From positions 14,336,689-14,400,688 of the forward strand of contig OZ023180.1 of assembly GCA_963995505.1 (NCBI GenBank): DNA of 64,000 nt, read 5' to 3'. Under the pieces are notes generated by a model, which was given only the letters and a program-made list of their open reading frames with translations, was not told the origin of the DNA and searched no databases. The stretch's first letter is position 1, and each line of letters starts with the position of its first letter. A program made the position numbers and the translations under genes. The stretch is from Hypericum androsaemum (Eukaryota > Streptophyta > Magnoliopsida > Malpighiales > Hypericaceae). Shown one piece after another: positions 1-11,542 of this stretch.

Positions 1-1901
1 CATTATTTTCGGCTCTTCACGCTGCCGATCAGAGGAGAGAGGTTTCGGGGAGAGAAGATAACTCCCCAAAGGCCACCATCGCTGCCAGATCTCGCCCATG
101 CCGCTCGCTATTCGAGGCTGAGCAAGCGCTAGCTCGTGATAAACCGCCGCCGTCGGTGTTGCAGTTTTTGCCACTGCCCTATTTTTGCGAAACCTAATTG
201 GCTTGGATTAGGGATTTCAGGTCAATTGGTTGATCGGGTTTTGGTTTTATTATCTGACCAGAAGTGGATTTTTGGGTTCTTATTAACTTTTGGTCAACAA
301 TTTAACTAGTCATAAAAAGTCAACTGTTTGGCTGATTTGTGAGGTTTTTTTGGCTGATTTTGGCTAGAATATTGTTGATCCTTGGAAATTAGACCAGTTT
401 TGGGCAGAAAATATTGGGTCTTATTTTGGATCATGAAATTTTGACCGGTTTGATAGGCGTGTTGATTTATTCGTCTAAGTTGATGTTGACCAAGTGGAGG
501 ATTAATTTTGGGTCCCGTCTTGTGATTTGGTTCAAGGTGGAGTATTGTTTGGGTGGTTGACCCAAATCTTATTAAACTTTGACCTCGGGTCCAATAGATT
601 CTCCTATGCATATAATAGACATGTGTGTGTAGTTGAGAGGTGTGAGAAGGTTACATGAGCTTTATGCAACTTCTTTCTTTGGAGTCTCCCTTGTTCCGTG
701 GGATTTGATCAGGTCTGGATTGGGTTCATGGTTGATCGGTTATGGAGTTATCATGTTGGACCAAGAGGTGGATCTTGTGAAGACTTTGAGCATTGTTTGG
801 ATCAATTACTCGTTGATGATGCATGTGAAGATTTATTACAAGTATCTATTTATTTTTTACTCACGTGTTTTGTAGTGTATCTCCTGATTTCGCACTAGGA
901 TGGTGGAGTGAGGTGTAATAACAGCAAGATTGGTGTCCAAAAGGTCTTTACGCGAAGGTGATGTAAAGTCCTACAGCTGGTGAAAATTTTCAAGATTGAT
1001 GTCCAGAAGGTGTTCACGCGAAAGTGATGTAAATGCTTGTAGCTGGTGTCCTCGTTTTCTATTTTTGATTGAGATTGGTGATCGCTCGATGATGTAACCC
1101 CAACAGTCGGTGTCCACAAAAAGGTAGAGATTTTTTGTGGAGGTAGAATTGTTGTGTCTGTTGAGAGATAGTTTGGGAGTGTCTCGTGAGAGTACACCAT
1201 AGTGAGGAAGAGTATTGGTTGTGCTGGTGCTTCTGGGATTGAAGCTGGCCTATGAGATTTAGGCAATGTTGTGGGCGTTGGAGTGATTTTTTCCAATGTG
1301 TAGAACTCTCGTGTTGCGCACATGGTGATTTTCTCTCGTCGTGTTGGTTCTTCGGAGTTGAAAACCTGAAGTGAGTATGTGTTGTTGAGATACTTGTGGA
1401 AGATTCTATTCGAGGTAGAGTTTTCAAAATTAAGGCGGATGATGAAGTCGTGTTAAGCTTACTGGAAGAGGTAGAATGTGAAGATGGTCTGATGTGGAAG
1501 TTGAACCGTTGAAACTTGAGAAGACGATTGGTTTTAGAATTTGGTCCAAGGTGGAGATTGTTAGGATTTGTCCAAAAATTCTGACTAGAGTAGAACTCTA
1601 TTCCTATTGTAAAGCATATTGGCTTGGTTCTTATAAATAGGAGGGTAGAGGTTAGATGATCTTTGGTCTTTGCTAGACGCAATGGTAGTATAGGCACGAG
1701 AGAGTTAGACTCGAGGCACAGCCTCGCCTATGGTTTAAATACCATGTATATCTCTACATAATATAGTGATGATCGTCTTGACCTCGTGGATGTAGGTCTT
1801 TTGACCAAACCACGTAATATTGTGTGTCATCTATTCTTCATATCTCGTTATATTTGTTATGGGTGTTTTACACATCCATGTTTAGGCTCCCTGTCTAAAC
1901 A
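1..1901 (+). mobile_element. Non-coding LTR retrotransposon, copy 1 (5' part outside window)
   Basis: The internal region (1-1558) and 3' LTR match the elements at 22668-31978 and 47069-52441. The window opens inside the internal region at a point equivalent to about 23308. No gag, protease, RT or integrase motif is visible in any frame, and the short open frames are not conserved as protein, so the element must have been moved by enzymes made elsewhere. The LTR is preceded by a purine-rich tract (CCAAGGTGGAGAT). Short LTRs, TGTTAGG/CCTAACA ends and a tRNA-Met-like primer site suggest a non-autonomous Ty1/copia-type element, but without coding sequence the superfamily is an inference. Confidence 0.7.
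1559..1901 (+). repeat. 3' LTR of non-coding LTR element, copy 1
   Basis: It starts TGTTAGG directly after the purine tract and ends in AAACA, followed by ACGCG. That is one base from the ATGCG after the 31636-31978 LTR and two from the ATGTG before the 22668 LTR. A TATA-like TATAAATA lies at 1632-1639. Confidence 0.75.
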
Positions 1902-1902
1902 A

Positions 1903-2200
1903 CGCGTGGTCGAGGCAGGAGAAAAGGTGAGTGACTGGCAAGAGGAGGATCTAGATTTTGCAGAGGATTCAGTTGAAAGACGGATTATATACCCGATGGA
2001 CGGTATTCTCGTGTAGCAGGATCATACACAATCAGATACTTGACATTGTTTTTGATAATCCAACAATTGTTTAATCTGTAAAATTTTGACCTAGTGCAAA
2101 AGTACGTTAGCAGCAGTTCCTTGGATGGTTTTTGAACTCCCGGAAGATCATAAATCTGCAGGTGTCACTAGTAAAGTGGCTTGTTCTGATTCTTGTATAC
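1903..2200 (+). other. Conserved open segment of unknown origin, copy A
   Basis: One frame begins VVEAGEKVSDWQEEDLDFAE and continues to YPMDGILV before a TAG at about 2014. The same reading is kept in copies B (31985) and C (52446). In C it stays open through VFELPEDHKSAG to about 2200-equivalent. Copies A and B contain about 50 bp, absent from C, inside this stretch (about 2071-2118). I do not recognise the protein. It may be a fragment of a captured gene, and no start codon or promoter supports expression. Confidence 0.3.
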
Positions 2201-2874
2201 TGTGATTGCTATTCTTTGTTCACATGACCAATATTATCAATTTGTTTTGTCCTGGCAGATTATACAAAAAAAAAATCCTAATAACCACCGTTAAATGTCG
2301 TGATACTATACAGTCATTAATTAGTACACCCACGGCTTTCAATCTCAAATCCACATTTCCTTTAATTCGACGACCCACTACACTGTAAGAAAAGAAAATC
2401 AATCGACAAGGGGAAGAGTCAAGGTTAAACGGACAAGGGGAAGAGTCAAGGTTAAACGTACAAGGATGCGAATATTAATGTGCCCTTGGTGCCGCTGGAA
2501 TTTCCGAAATGTCTTGTTGCCTGTATGCTATATCATCTATTTGACTTAATTTGATTCGTTGAAATTAAAGATCTTTTTATTCTTTTAATAAGACAAAAGA
2601 ATTAATAAGATTAAATAACTAGAAATAATATAAATCGATATAAAGATTCTTGTTTTGATTCTGGTCCGCGAGAATTATTTATTTACCTTTTGATCCTTTA
2701 ATCTGTAATAACTATCGGTATATCCTTAATTCATATCGAGTAGACTTTATGAGAATTCTTAGTTCGTAAATTGTAGGGAGTAACTTGTGATACGACAAAC
2801 AGAGAATAAAACAAGTGTTGGATCCAAGACAATATTTATTCCTTAAAAATATTATATAAACCTAAAAATTAAAA
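2201..2874. other. Unclassified AT-rich stretch, copy A
   Basis: It is conserved in copies B and C, with no coding frame I can support. It contains a small tandem duplication of about 28 bp at 2408-2460 (GGGAAGAGTCAAGGTTAAACG twice), while copies B and C have one. It also contains the motif TTGGTGCCGCTGG at about 2488, which resembles the subterminal motif of the Mutator-like element at 14958-16469. Confidence 0.4.
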
Positions 2875-3095
2875 GGGAAAAGTACACTTTACTACACTGA
2901 GATTTTACCAATATCAAGTTGAGGACCTGTGGTTAACATTCATAATTTATTCCTTGTATTTTTCTAAAATTTGCAGCATATGATCCCTTCCCGTTGACGG
3001 AACTGAAAGAAGCATATTTCTTGCCACATAAACCAAAACGATGTCGTTTTGGCATCTAATGACTGCGTAAGTTGTGTGATATCTTTTAGCTCAAT
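2875..3095 (+). mobile_element. Mutator-like terminal sequence (solitary end), copy A
   Basis: It starts GGGAAAAGTACACTTTACTAC and has the style of plant Mutator-like terminal repeats, with phrases ending in GGACCTGTGG and TCCCTTCCCG. It also holds the near-palindrome CCAAAACGATGTCGTTTTGG at 3033-3052. Counterparts are at about 32910 and 53386. I found no matching inverted partner, so either the other end has decayed or this is a fragment. The captured-gene fragment starts right after it. Confidence 0.4.
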
Positions 3096-3119
3096 CATAT
3101 TTACTTGGTGATTGTCTCT

Positions 3120-3500
3120 TGGAACAATAACATTATTTTCTAGCTATTTTGTTGCAACTTGAGGACAAACTGTTGGTCGTCTTTGCACATGAGTATATTC
3201 GGGACGAACTCTTGACTGAGCATTAACCATCTGTAATGGTGGGAGTGTTGTACTCACTTCAGCTCCCATACTAGGCAGTAGGATCGGTGATCGTCCCAAC
3301 CGAACTTGAGCTCGGTTGTCGCCTCCATGAGGTGAATGGTTACGTTCTCTTGCAAGTGTTGCACGAGGCAAGACTAGCTGACTTTGTGAAGCCACATTCT
3401 GATGAAGATTTTGTGGTTGAGGAGTATTATCTAGGCCTTGTAATGGGATTCCATTAGAGGAGGAGGAATTAGCTTGACATGAATTACTACTTTGCCTCTC
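3120..3500 (-). pseudogene. Captured gene fragment of unknown family, copy A, first instance
   Basis: On the minus strand an open frame reads from about 3500 to 3144. It includes SSSSNGIPLQGLDN, then ARERNHSPHGGDNR, then SPILLPSMGAEVSTTLPPLQ and RRPTVCPQVATK. A stop follows, where copy B continues RELENNVIVPRDN. The composition (Ser, Asn, Gln, Arg; no hydrophobic core) suggests a disordered regulatory protein. Related sequence is at 12987-13430, 33121-33537 and 53618-53964. A SINE interrupts its upstream side at 3511-3623. I do not recognise the parent gene. It looks like a host-gene piece carried by the repeat. Confidence 0.45.
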
Positions 3501-3510
3501 GTCTTCTCAC

Positions 3511-3623
3511 TTTTCTTTTCTTTTTTAAGGTAAATTTTACACCATGACAATGTCAGGATTTGAACCTTGGACCTCATAGATATTTACATCGTCTTGTGTC
3601 GTTAGACTACAAGCCCTTTGGCG
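3511..3623 (-). mobile_element. tRNA-derived SINE, copy A
   Basis: Read on the minus strand, it has an A-box-like TAGTCTAACGAC and, 44 nt later, a B box GTTCAAATC, which is the spacing of a tRNA. The tail is A-rich (T-rich on the plus strand at 3511-3526). It is flanked by a 16-bp target duplication, GTCTTCTCACTTTTCT (3501-3516, overlapping the tail) and GTCTTCCCACTTTTCT (3624-3639). Orthologous copies are at 33554-33660 and 53981-54085, so insertion came before the macro-duplication. Confidence 0.75.
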
Positions 3624-3943
3624 GTCTTCCCACTTTTCTGATTTCACCATTCTATAAATAATTTAGTATGACAATCCTGCTAGAAATAGAAATTGATTAC
3701 TCTCTTGAATTCTAAAATGTTACTAATTAACGTAGATTCAACTTTTGAACACACTTCGATTAATTAACGCAGATTCAACTTTGGCGGTTTTCCCACTATT
3801 CTGATTTCACCATTCTATAAATAATTTAGTATGACAATCCTGTTAGAAATAGAAATTGATTACTCTCTTGAATTCTAAAATTTGACTAATTAACGTAGAT
3901 TCAACTTTTGGGCACACTTCAATTAATGCTAATTTGAAGCCAA
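3618..3943. repeat. 163-bp tandem duplication unique to copy A
   Basis: 3618-3780 and 3781-3943 are two direct copies starting TTGGCGGT and running through TTCACCATTCTATAAATAAT. Copies B and C have one. They differ by a few substitutions, so the duplication is not brand new but came after the split of the macro-units. Confidence 0.7.
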
Positions 3944-5048
3944 AAAATCTTGAATTGCAAATGCATAATATTTTATTAGGTTTAAATATTTTTTTATCAA
4001 TAAGACTACATGTTTTGTATCCCACGCTAATAGCCGAATTGGTCACCCTCCTTTAGAACGAGAAATATGAGAGTGATCAAGTCTCCTCATCCTAATCCAC
4101 AAAATGGTTCTAGTCTACTAGATAAAATATTTGATATCTTAATATAACATTCAAATTTTATATGTGTTAAGATTCAATGAAGAATACGTCATAAAAAGTG
4201 CAAACTAAAGTATTCATATCATTTTACATAAATAAGATTATTTTGGCAAAATATATTCTAAGCTTATCAAAAGAATTGATCGCTTGCACAAAACTATGGA
4301 ACTTTTACCCCAAACATAAGTAAAATAGTGAAAAGTACCTTTTAAAATATAACAAGTCCGGATTTTCCTTTAAAAACAAGTTCGGATTTCTATCACGATG
4401 TTCTCTTAAATATAATTATTATCATCAACACAAATCAGTCATTATGTCAATACTCCTTTTGGCTAAATGATAAATAACATGATCTTAGCTATAAAATATT
4501 TACTCATAAAAAAAAACCAAAAAAATATTTACAAGGAGATAAAAGAAAAAGGATCTAGCAAACCTCATTGTGAATCTATTGGTTCGAGAATGGACAAGAA
4601 TAGGCCGACTTGACTCCAAAAGTATGGTGAAAGTATAGACTAAGAGTGGTCAGAACCCAAATTTATGAAACTCTATTTTTTTTAGGAATATGAAAGTGTG
4701 TTGGTAGGAGTGATTTTAAATAGGTGAATATATTTCGGAAATGTTAGATTTTTAAAAGGGGAAGAAATTTAAGTTTTTCAAAGCTTCCATAGATAGATAG
4801 ATACTCAAATTATAAAATTAATGACCTTCCAAAAAATATAAAAATTTAAAAACAACATTAATGAGGTGACTAGGTGGTTGTCTGGTGGACACATTAAACT
4901 ATTTCCATAAAAGCCACATGTCCCTTTGTCTCTCAAATTTTATCTCTTTTCTAAATATTGACAAAAATTAAATACACCCTTTTCCGTAATTGGCATCATA
5001 ATTATTATTTTCTATATTTGATTTGTCTTTCTCTATCTCCTAAGTTGC
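3944..5048. repeat. Non-coding direct repeat D1, copy A (pairs with 13680-14957)
   Basis: AT-rich sequence without supportable genes. From GAATTGCAAATGCATAATATT to CTATCTCCTAAGTTGCATTTG it matches 13680-14957 in the same unit, in the same orientation. With the gene fragment at 3120-3500 it forms a direct repeat of about 1.9 kb within the unit. It also contains a short minisatellite around 4340-4390 (AAGTTCGGATTT type) that is expanded in copy C (54658-54765). Confidence 0.55.
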
Positions 5049-5231
5049 ATTTGATTTGAAGCAAATTGTAGCATACTGGATGCTGTAAAAATTGCTCTTT
5101 TTATTTTTTATAAATCTGTTTGTTCCCTCCGTTTTGAATTTCAAAAACTCCTCTCTCCACGAAGCCAATTCCCCCCCAAATCAACTCCATCCTCAAACCT
5201 AATCCCCAATTAATTTCCTCCCCGTCCTTTC

Positions 5232-6060
5232 GTGCCTCCGTGCTCCGCCGCCGCCCCTCTCCTCCTTCCACCGGCGGGAAGGTCGGGAGGTGGTAGTGGA
5301 TCGACCTCAATGGCATTGTCAACAACCATTTTTGTTGTCAACCTCCCATCGCAGTGGAGCTCTGACTCTCTCTGGCATTTCTTCCGTCAACATTGTGAAG
5401 TGGTGGATGCTTTCATAGCGTATAAACGGTCAAAGTGAAACTCACGCTTTGGGTTCATCCGGGTCCCTCTGAGTGTCGACCTCGACTCTCTATTTCTAAA
5501 GACCAATGGTTGTCGGGGGGAGAAATCACATCTCTTTGTGTCCAAGACACGGTTTGAGCGTGGAAAGAAGGATACCACTGCCTCGCGGGGGTCAGTTCCC
5601 AAGGTGGCTCTCCTGCCCGGTGATCATCGGGTTAGGAAAAAGGTCTCCTTCGCTGTTGCCCTGGGCTCGTCTTATCCGGTGGGGCTCAATCGATCACGAG
5701 TTATGGATGAGAATGGTTGGGAGGAGCTTGAATATTTACCTCCTAAGCTCCTGCAAGATGATTGGTTGAAGCGTAGCTTCGTTGCTACCTTACTCGACGC
5801 AAGGTAGCTAAGGTATATCAAGCTCGACTTGCCTAATCTTGGTGTTACAGGTTTTCATATCAGGGCATTAGGAGGGGACGCGATTCTTATCTCATTCGAT
5901 GTGGTTGAGGACTTGGTGCTATGGTGTAATAAAATTTCCCATTTCTTCAAGTCCATCGTGCCTTAGACTCCGAGTTTCAGGCCGCTTTCGCATTGCCTGT
6001 GGCTTTAAATTTGGGGTCTTCTGTTGCAAGTGTGGTCGAGCCCTTTTCTTGAATGGCTGG
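5232..6060 (+). pseudogene. RRM-domain LINE ORF1-like pseudogene, copy A
   Basis: The most likely start is the ATG at 5310 (MALSTT). An RRM follows: RNP2-like IFVVNLPS, then the helix with FFRQHCEVVDAFI, then RNP1-like SRFGFIRV. A TGA at 5436-5438 breaks the domain. The frame is readable again downstream, through KTRFERGKKD to LVLWCNKISHFFKSI, with a mid-region stop after LLDAR (about 5807). The layout (RRM, basic linker, then a second conserved block with GVTGFHIRALGGDAILISF) resembles the RRM-bearing ORF1 of plant L1-type LINEs and related proteins. That assignment comes from family knowledge and is not certain. No adjacent endonuclease or RT belongs to it. Copy C keeps CAG at the stop position, so the stop is derived. 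Confidence 0.55.
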
Positions 6061-7176
6061 TAGAAAAATTGGGTGATTTCCTTCAAATTTAGTATTAATA
6101 TATTAATAATTTTTAACTCAAAGATGCAAGACTTTTATTTATAAAAGTTAAAAAAATACATAAATTCAAATGAAGAACGAAAAACATAACATATGAAGAA
6201 CATAGACGAAGTGTTATATACATAAGTTCAAATGAAGAACAAAAAAACTGAACACATAAAGAGCATAAAATGTTTCATCATGACCTAAAATATAGAATCA
6301 GCCTATTGAGATTTCTCGTGAGACCAATTATGTCATGTAGAGTCAACCTAGTATGGACATACTAATATTCGGTTGGCCTTGTTTGGATGAAACAAAACAA
6401 GACAGACACAACAACCAACATATGGATAAGTGCAATTGTAGACAACACAACTTAATCACTAAGTAAATCATAAAATCTAAACACTACAACGAGGACAGTA
6501 AAAAAAATAACAACAAAGAATCTTAAGAGACTAACTTAACCAACAAAATTCATATATCTGTTTCAACATGGTGGATCCACAATTATAATAGAGTATTAAG
6601 AAAAAGCAAAAAATTGGTAGACTACTCATGTAGTTTTCTACAATTTATGAAAATTACTCTTCAATGTTTTAAAGTATTTTCTATTAGAGAAAGTATTTAA
6701 ATATCAAAAAATTATTTCAACATAAATATGTATATCTTGATCTACCACATTCACAATTATTAGCAATAGACACCTTAACTATTGAGACACGATTGAAGTG
6801 ATAATGAGTGAAACCAATATTTTAGAATTATAATTCATGACAAAGGTAAAAATATACTTTAAAAAAATAAACATCTTACCTAACATATCGGACAAGGCTT
6901 TAGTTTTTGTGGACTTAATACTTCACGTGATGCATACTTCGCCCTTTTTATCAGCTTTTCAATTTTGTTGCACTCAATCTAGAAGTAGCGCCTCCCTTTT
7001 CTTCTTTCAGTTCCATGAAATCCTTTAGCATAACCAATATATACAAACTGATGAAGTCGTCAAAATATAGGAAAATTGCAAACTATGAACTCCCACAATA
7101 AAGATAGAGAGATAACAAGAAAACTATACATTTGGACAATTTTAGGTATAATTTTATGATTTCTAGTAACTTTTAC
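6061..7176. other. Unclassified AT-rich stretch, copy A
   Basis: It is conserved in B and C. I see no intact gene. On the minus strand around 6890-7023 there are short readable stretches (such as MELKEEKGGATSRLS) that may be a downstream exon of the acidic gene fragment at 7177-7305, but no frame is long enough to support it. Confidence 0.35.
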
Positions 7177-7305
7177 CTCAAATGAGATATCTTCCGCATC
7201 GAAATCCAAATCTTCGGATTCATCTTCACTAGATTCATCATCATCAAATTCTTTGTAAATAAATTCTTCATCATCTCTAGACTCTTCCAGAATAACATTT
7301 AATAC
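7177..7305 (-). pseudogene. Acidic exon fragment with splice borders, copy A
   Basis: This is a 129-nt (43-codon) minus-strand open stretch. It is bounded upstream by a CTTAG acceptor-like sequence and downstream by GAG|GTAAAA, a good donor. The peptide is strongly acidic: EESRDDEEFIYKEF, then DDDESSEDESEDLDFDAED. Copy B (37055-37183) has a stop in the same place, and copy C (57539-57649) is shortened by 18 nt in frame. It looks like one exon of a captured host gene. The parent gene is not recognised, since acidic stretches are common to many nuclear proteins. Confidence 0.45.
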
Positions 7306-9605
7306 CTAAGGACCATTATGAGGGACAATCTATTGGATAGCCAAAAGAATAATGACTGATTTGAGTGTCAATATTTTTGTGGTACACCATGATCCAATTT
7401 TATTATGCCCCAATTAAATATGAATAATTTTCCTACTAAATATGAATATGAATATTAAGAACCTATGATAAAGAAGGATTTATGATATTAATTAGTAAAT
7501 TTGACAACTTTGTTAATGACAAAACCAACTTGATTAATTAAACTCGTTTTATATTCATGCAATTATGGAGTTATGATTCAAAATTTAAAATATAAGGCAA
7601 ATATGCTACTCATTTAGTCAAAGTAGCATAGGGTTTTATTCCTTAGTGTAAGATTGTAGAACTTGTTGCAGTGTTAGGCTCTATGAAAAAAAAATATACA
7701 ATTTAAACTTACGACTAAATATCTTAACTCTTAAAATCCCTGCATAAAAATTTACCATTAATCATAATACCAATAAGATAACATCTTACAAAAGGAGTTT
7801 AAACTTCTTGCTAGGTATTAGGTCGATGAATTTATCAAGACTCGAACGTCAACCATAGACAAAAGGTTTGCATACTAATCACTCAACCGATATTTTAATT
7901 GCCAATAATATAAAAATATTTATATTAAAAGACATATAATTCAATCTTCAAAATAAAAGAGAAATATACATGCTATTCTAAATGCTTAACCAATCTTTAT
8001 GTCTTTGGCAAGATTTTCCCTAAAAACCCATGTACAATTTAAATTTAATCAATGTTAATAATAATATTTATACTGTACAATTAAAATTTAACAAAAAAGA
8101 TGTTAAGTCCTAAATGATATTCCAACAATTAATCAATCTTTCGTGAAACAAATAATTTTAAGATACTTTTTGAAGATTTACCATTAATTATAATAACATT
8201 AATATAACATTATGAAATTAAGTTGAGTTGTTTGCTAGATATTACAGAATCAACTTTATCATGACTCGAACGTTAAACCTTAGTCCAAAATATTTTCATA
8301 CCCACCACTGAACCAAAATCTTATTTAGAATTAAAATAGTAATATATATATATTAAAAGAAATATAATACAAAAGTTAAAAAATAAGAATTAAGTATTGT
8401 TGTAATATTTAGCCAACTCTTAGGTCGTTGTAAAGACTTACACATTCAGTATGTTATAACTAAAACACATTAACAATTCAAACTTAAGAAAAAAGATATT
8501 AAGTACTATTCTAACCTTTAATCAAATTTTCAAAATAGAATCTTAAGATCTTTTGAGGATTTATTATTAATTATAAAACCAATAAAATAACTTTAAATCA
8601 CGAAGATAGAACTTTGAGTGTTTTGCTAGATATTTGACCTCGAGCTTCACCAAGACTCGAATGTTAAATAATAAACCAAAAAATTTGCAAACTAACCAAT
8701 GAACTAACATTTTATGTTTGATTAATACAACAAAGATTATATTAAATGTCATTAAAAAATGTTCTATTATAATATTTAACCAATCTTTTGGTCATTCAGT
8801 TTCACATAATAGTAATGTTAATACTAAAACACATGGGAAAAAAATGATAAATGCTATTTCAACCTTTTATCAATATTTTACCATCCTTTTTTAGATTTAC
8901 CATTAATTGTAATTCAAATACAATAACTTTGCTTATTGAATAAAGTAGATTGAACTTTTTGTTAATATTATACCGTTGGCTCTATCAAAACTCGAACGTT
9001 AAACCTAAGAAAAAAAAGTTGTATACAAACTGTTCAACTAATTTCTTATTTGGCTTATATAGTGATGATTATATTAAAATATAAAATTTATAATTTGAAA
9101 AAAATAAATAAGTTTTTTGTATTATATTAAAACACATGTAAATTCAAAATCATGGGAAAATATGTTAAGTTCTAGGGTACAAATTTTTACCAAATTTAAA
9201 AAACTTAAAATACTTGTGATGATGTACCATTTCTTATAATATCAATATTGTTCTTAATAAATAGCAAACTTTATTTTTGAATAGAAAGGAAAACTTAAAA
9301 TATCATTACATCCACACCCCAAACTATAATATCAATATGATAACTTTAGATCTTTAATAAATAGATGTTAAATGATATTCCAACCATTAATTAGTCTTTA
9401 GTAAAACAAATAATTTTAAGATACTTGTGAAGATTTACCATTAATTATAATAACAACAAGATGATATGAAGAAATTAAGTATAGTTGTTTGCTAGATATT
9501 ACAAAATCAACTTTATTATTTCTTTAAAAAAACTTTATCATGACTCGAACGTTAAACCTTAGTCCAAAATAATTTCATACCAACCTTTGAACTAAAATCT
9601 TATTT

Positions 9606-9650
9606 AGCATTAATATATATACATATACATATATATATATATATATATTA
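9606..9650. repeat. AT dinucleotide microsatellite
   Basis: An uninterrupted run of TA repeats with a few C interruptions, just upstream of a satellite unit. Copy B has an equivalent at about 39517-39540. Confidence 0.85.
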
Positions 9651-10461
9651 AAATACATATAATACAAAAGTTAAAAATGATAATTAAGTATTATTCTAAT
9701 ATTTAGCCAACCGTTAGGTCGTTGTAAAGACTTACACATTCAGTATGTTATGCTAAAACACATTAACAATTCAAACTTAAGAAAATAGATATTAACTATT
9801 AAGTACTATTCTAACTTTTAATTAAAATTTCAAAATACAATCTTAAGATCTTTTGTGGATTTGCCATTAACTATCATACCAATAAAATAACTTCAAATTT
9901 TGAAGAAAGAATATTTGACCTCGAGCTTCACCAAGACTCGAACGTTAAATGTTAAACAAAAAAATTTGCAAACTAAACAATGAACTAATATTTTATGTTT
10001 GATTAATACAACAAATATTATATTAAATGACATTAAAAAATATGTTCTATTCTAATATTTAACCAATCTTTTGGTCATTCAGTTTCATATAATAATAATG
10101 TTAATACAAAAATACATGGAAAAAATATGTTAAATGCTATTTTAAACTTTAATCAATATTGAATAAAAAAATCTTGATATCCTTGTTGAGATTTAGCATT
10201 AATTATAATGCAAATACAATACTTCGACTATTGAATAAAGTAGATTGAACTTTTTGTTAACATGTTATACCATCGGCTCTACCAAAACTCGAACGTTAAA
10301 CCCTAGACAAAATTTTTTTTATACTAACCGTTGAACTAATATCTTATTTGGCTTACATAGTGATGATTATATTAAAATATATCATTTCTAATTTGAAAAA
10401 AATAATTAATTTTTTTTATTCTACTAAAATACAGGTAAATTCATAGTTATGAAAAAATATA

Positions 10462-11542
10462 GGAGAAATTACTCTCAAGTCCTTCGGGCTTGCTTAAATA
10501 TACTAAAAAATTCTCCTTATTTGTAAAATACACGCCGACGTCCCTCGTGTTTGATTTTACTATACTTTCGGGTCCTTTGCTGACATCATCAGTTTTTTTT
10601 TGTCATTGAAATGACAAAAATATCCTTAGAGAAAAAAATGTCCATCTTTTTCCTCTGGATTGCTGACGTCGTCGTCTTCAATCTCCAAAATCAACAGCTT
10701 CTATTTTCTAAGATGGAAAATTCCAAATCCCCAATCTCCAATCAAACTCTCTGTGAAGCTGGACCTCCTGGAAGGCGATGATAAGCATCACTCAGCTTCT
10801 TGTGCAGGTCTACATCAACGACGGGGGCTCATTTGGGCCTCCCGAATCCCTTAAGTTCAACCTTATTGTCCCTCTAAACTGGTGGGACAGTAGTTTTCAA
10901 GCCGACTCGCAGGTCGGGACAGTGGTGGGTCAAAGGGAAGGGAAGGAGGAGGACTCGCTAAGGCGTAGAAGCTGTTGGGAAAGATTGGATCTCGGCTCCC
11001 CTCGTTGGTTTTCTCTCTCACAAACTACCCACTTGTTAATGAATCTCGGCTTGCTTGTGATTGTCCAGGAATTGAAGGAGACTTTGTTCCAATTGGATTA
11101 TTTAATTGATTAATGGGAACGTCTTAGCCGAGATTAATTCATAGTTTTAATTGATTTGTTTGATTCTCCTTTGCAACTATGAAGACGACGAGAACCATTC
11201 AAGTGAAGCAAGTCTCACGAGTTCTTCTCTTTCTCCTGTGAAATCGAGATCGTTGAACTCTTATTATGTCACTAAGCTTTTGGGTCAAGAACAGATTAGG
11301 TTTGGGTTTAATTGTAAGAGAGAGACGACGACAGCCTAGATGTCAATTTTTTTAATATTTTTATCTTAAGGGTATAACTGTCATTTCACATGACAAAAAC
11401 CTAAAATTGGGCGCTCACGTCAGCGAGGGACCCAAAAGTATAATAAAATCAAACACGAGGGATGTCGGCGTGTATTTTGCAAACAGAAGGGACTTTTGAG
11501 TATATTTAAGCAAACTACAGGGACTTGAGAGTAATTTCTCCC
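10462..11542. mobile_element. Non-autonomous Mutator-like element, copy A only
   Basis: 1081 bp with long terminal inverted repeats of about 110-120 bp. The left end GGAGAAATTACTCTC mirrors the right end GAGAGTAATTTCTCCC, and the match runs inward to GACGTCCCTCGTGTTTGATT. It is flanked by an 8-bp duplication AAAATATA (10454-10461 and 11543-11550). Copy B at about 40230 has the empty site. The interior (about 10640-11330) is more GC-rich than the flanks and has open stretches on the plus strand (10778-11113, with SFGPPESLKFNLIVPLNWW), but no transposase. It may be a Pack-MULE carrying a host fragment; I do not recognise the cargo. Confidence 0.8.

Noticed and set aside
306..1697. Several minus-strand open frames of 100-212 codons in the LTR element internal region
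   Set aside because: They are not conserved as protein between copies 1, 2 and 3 (frames break at different places), show low-complexity His/Ser/Thr content typical of shadow frames, and have no domain.
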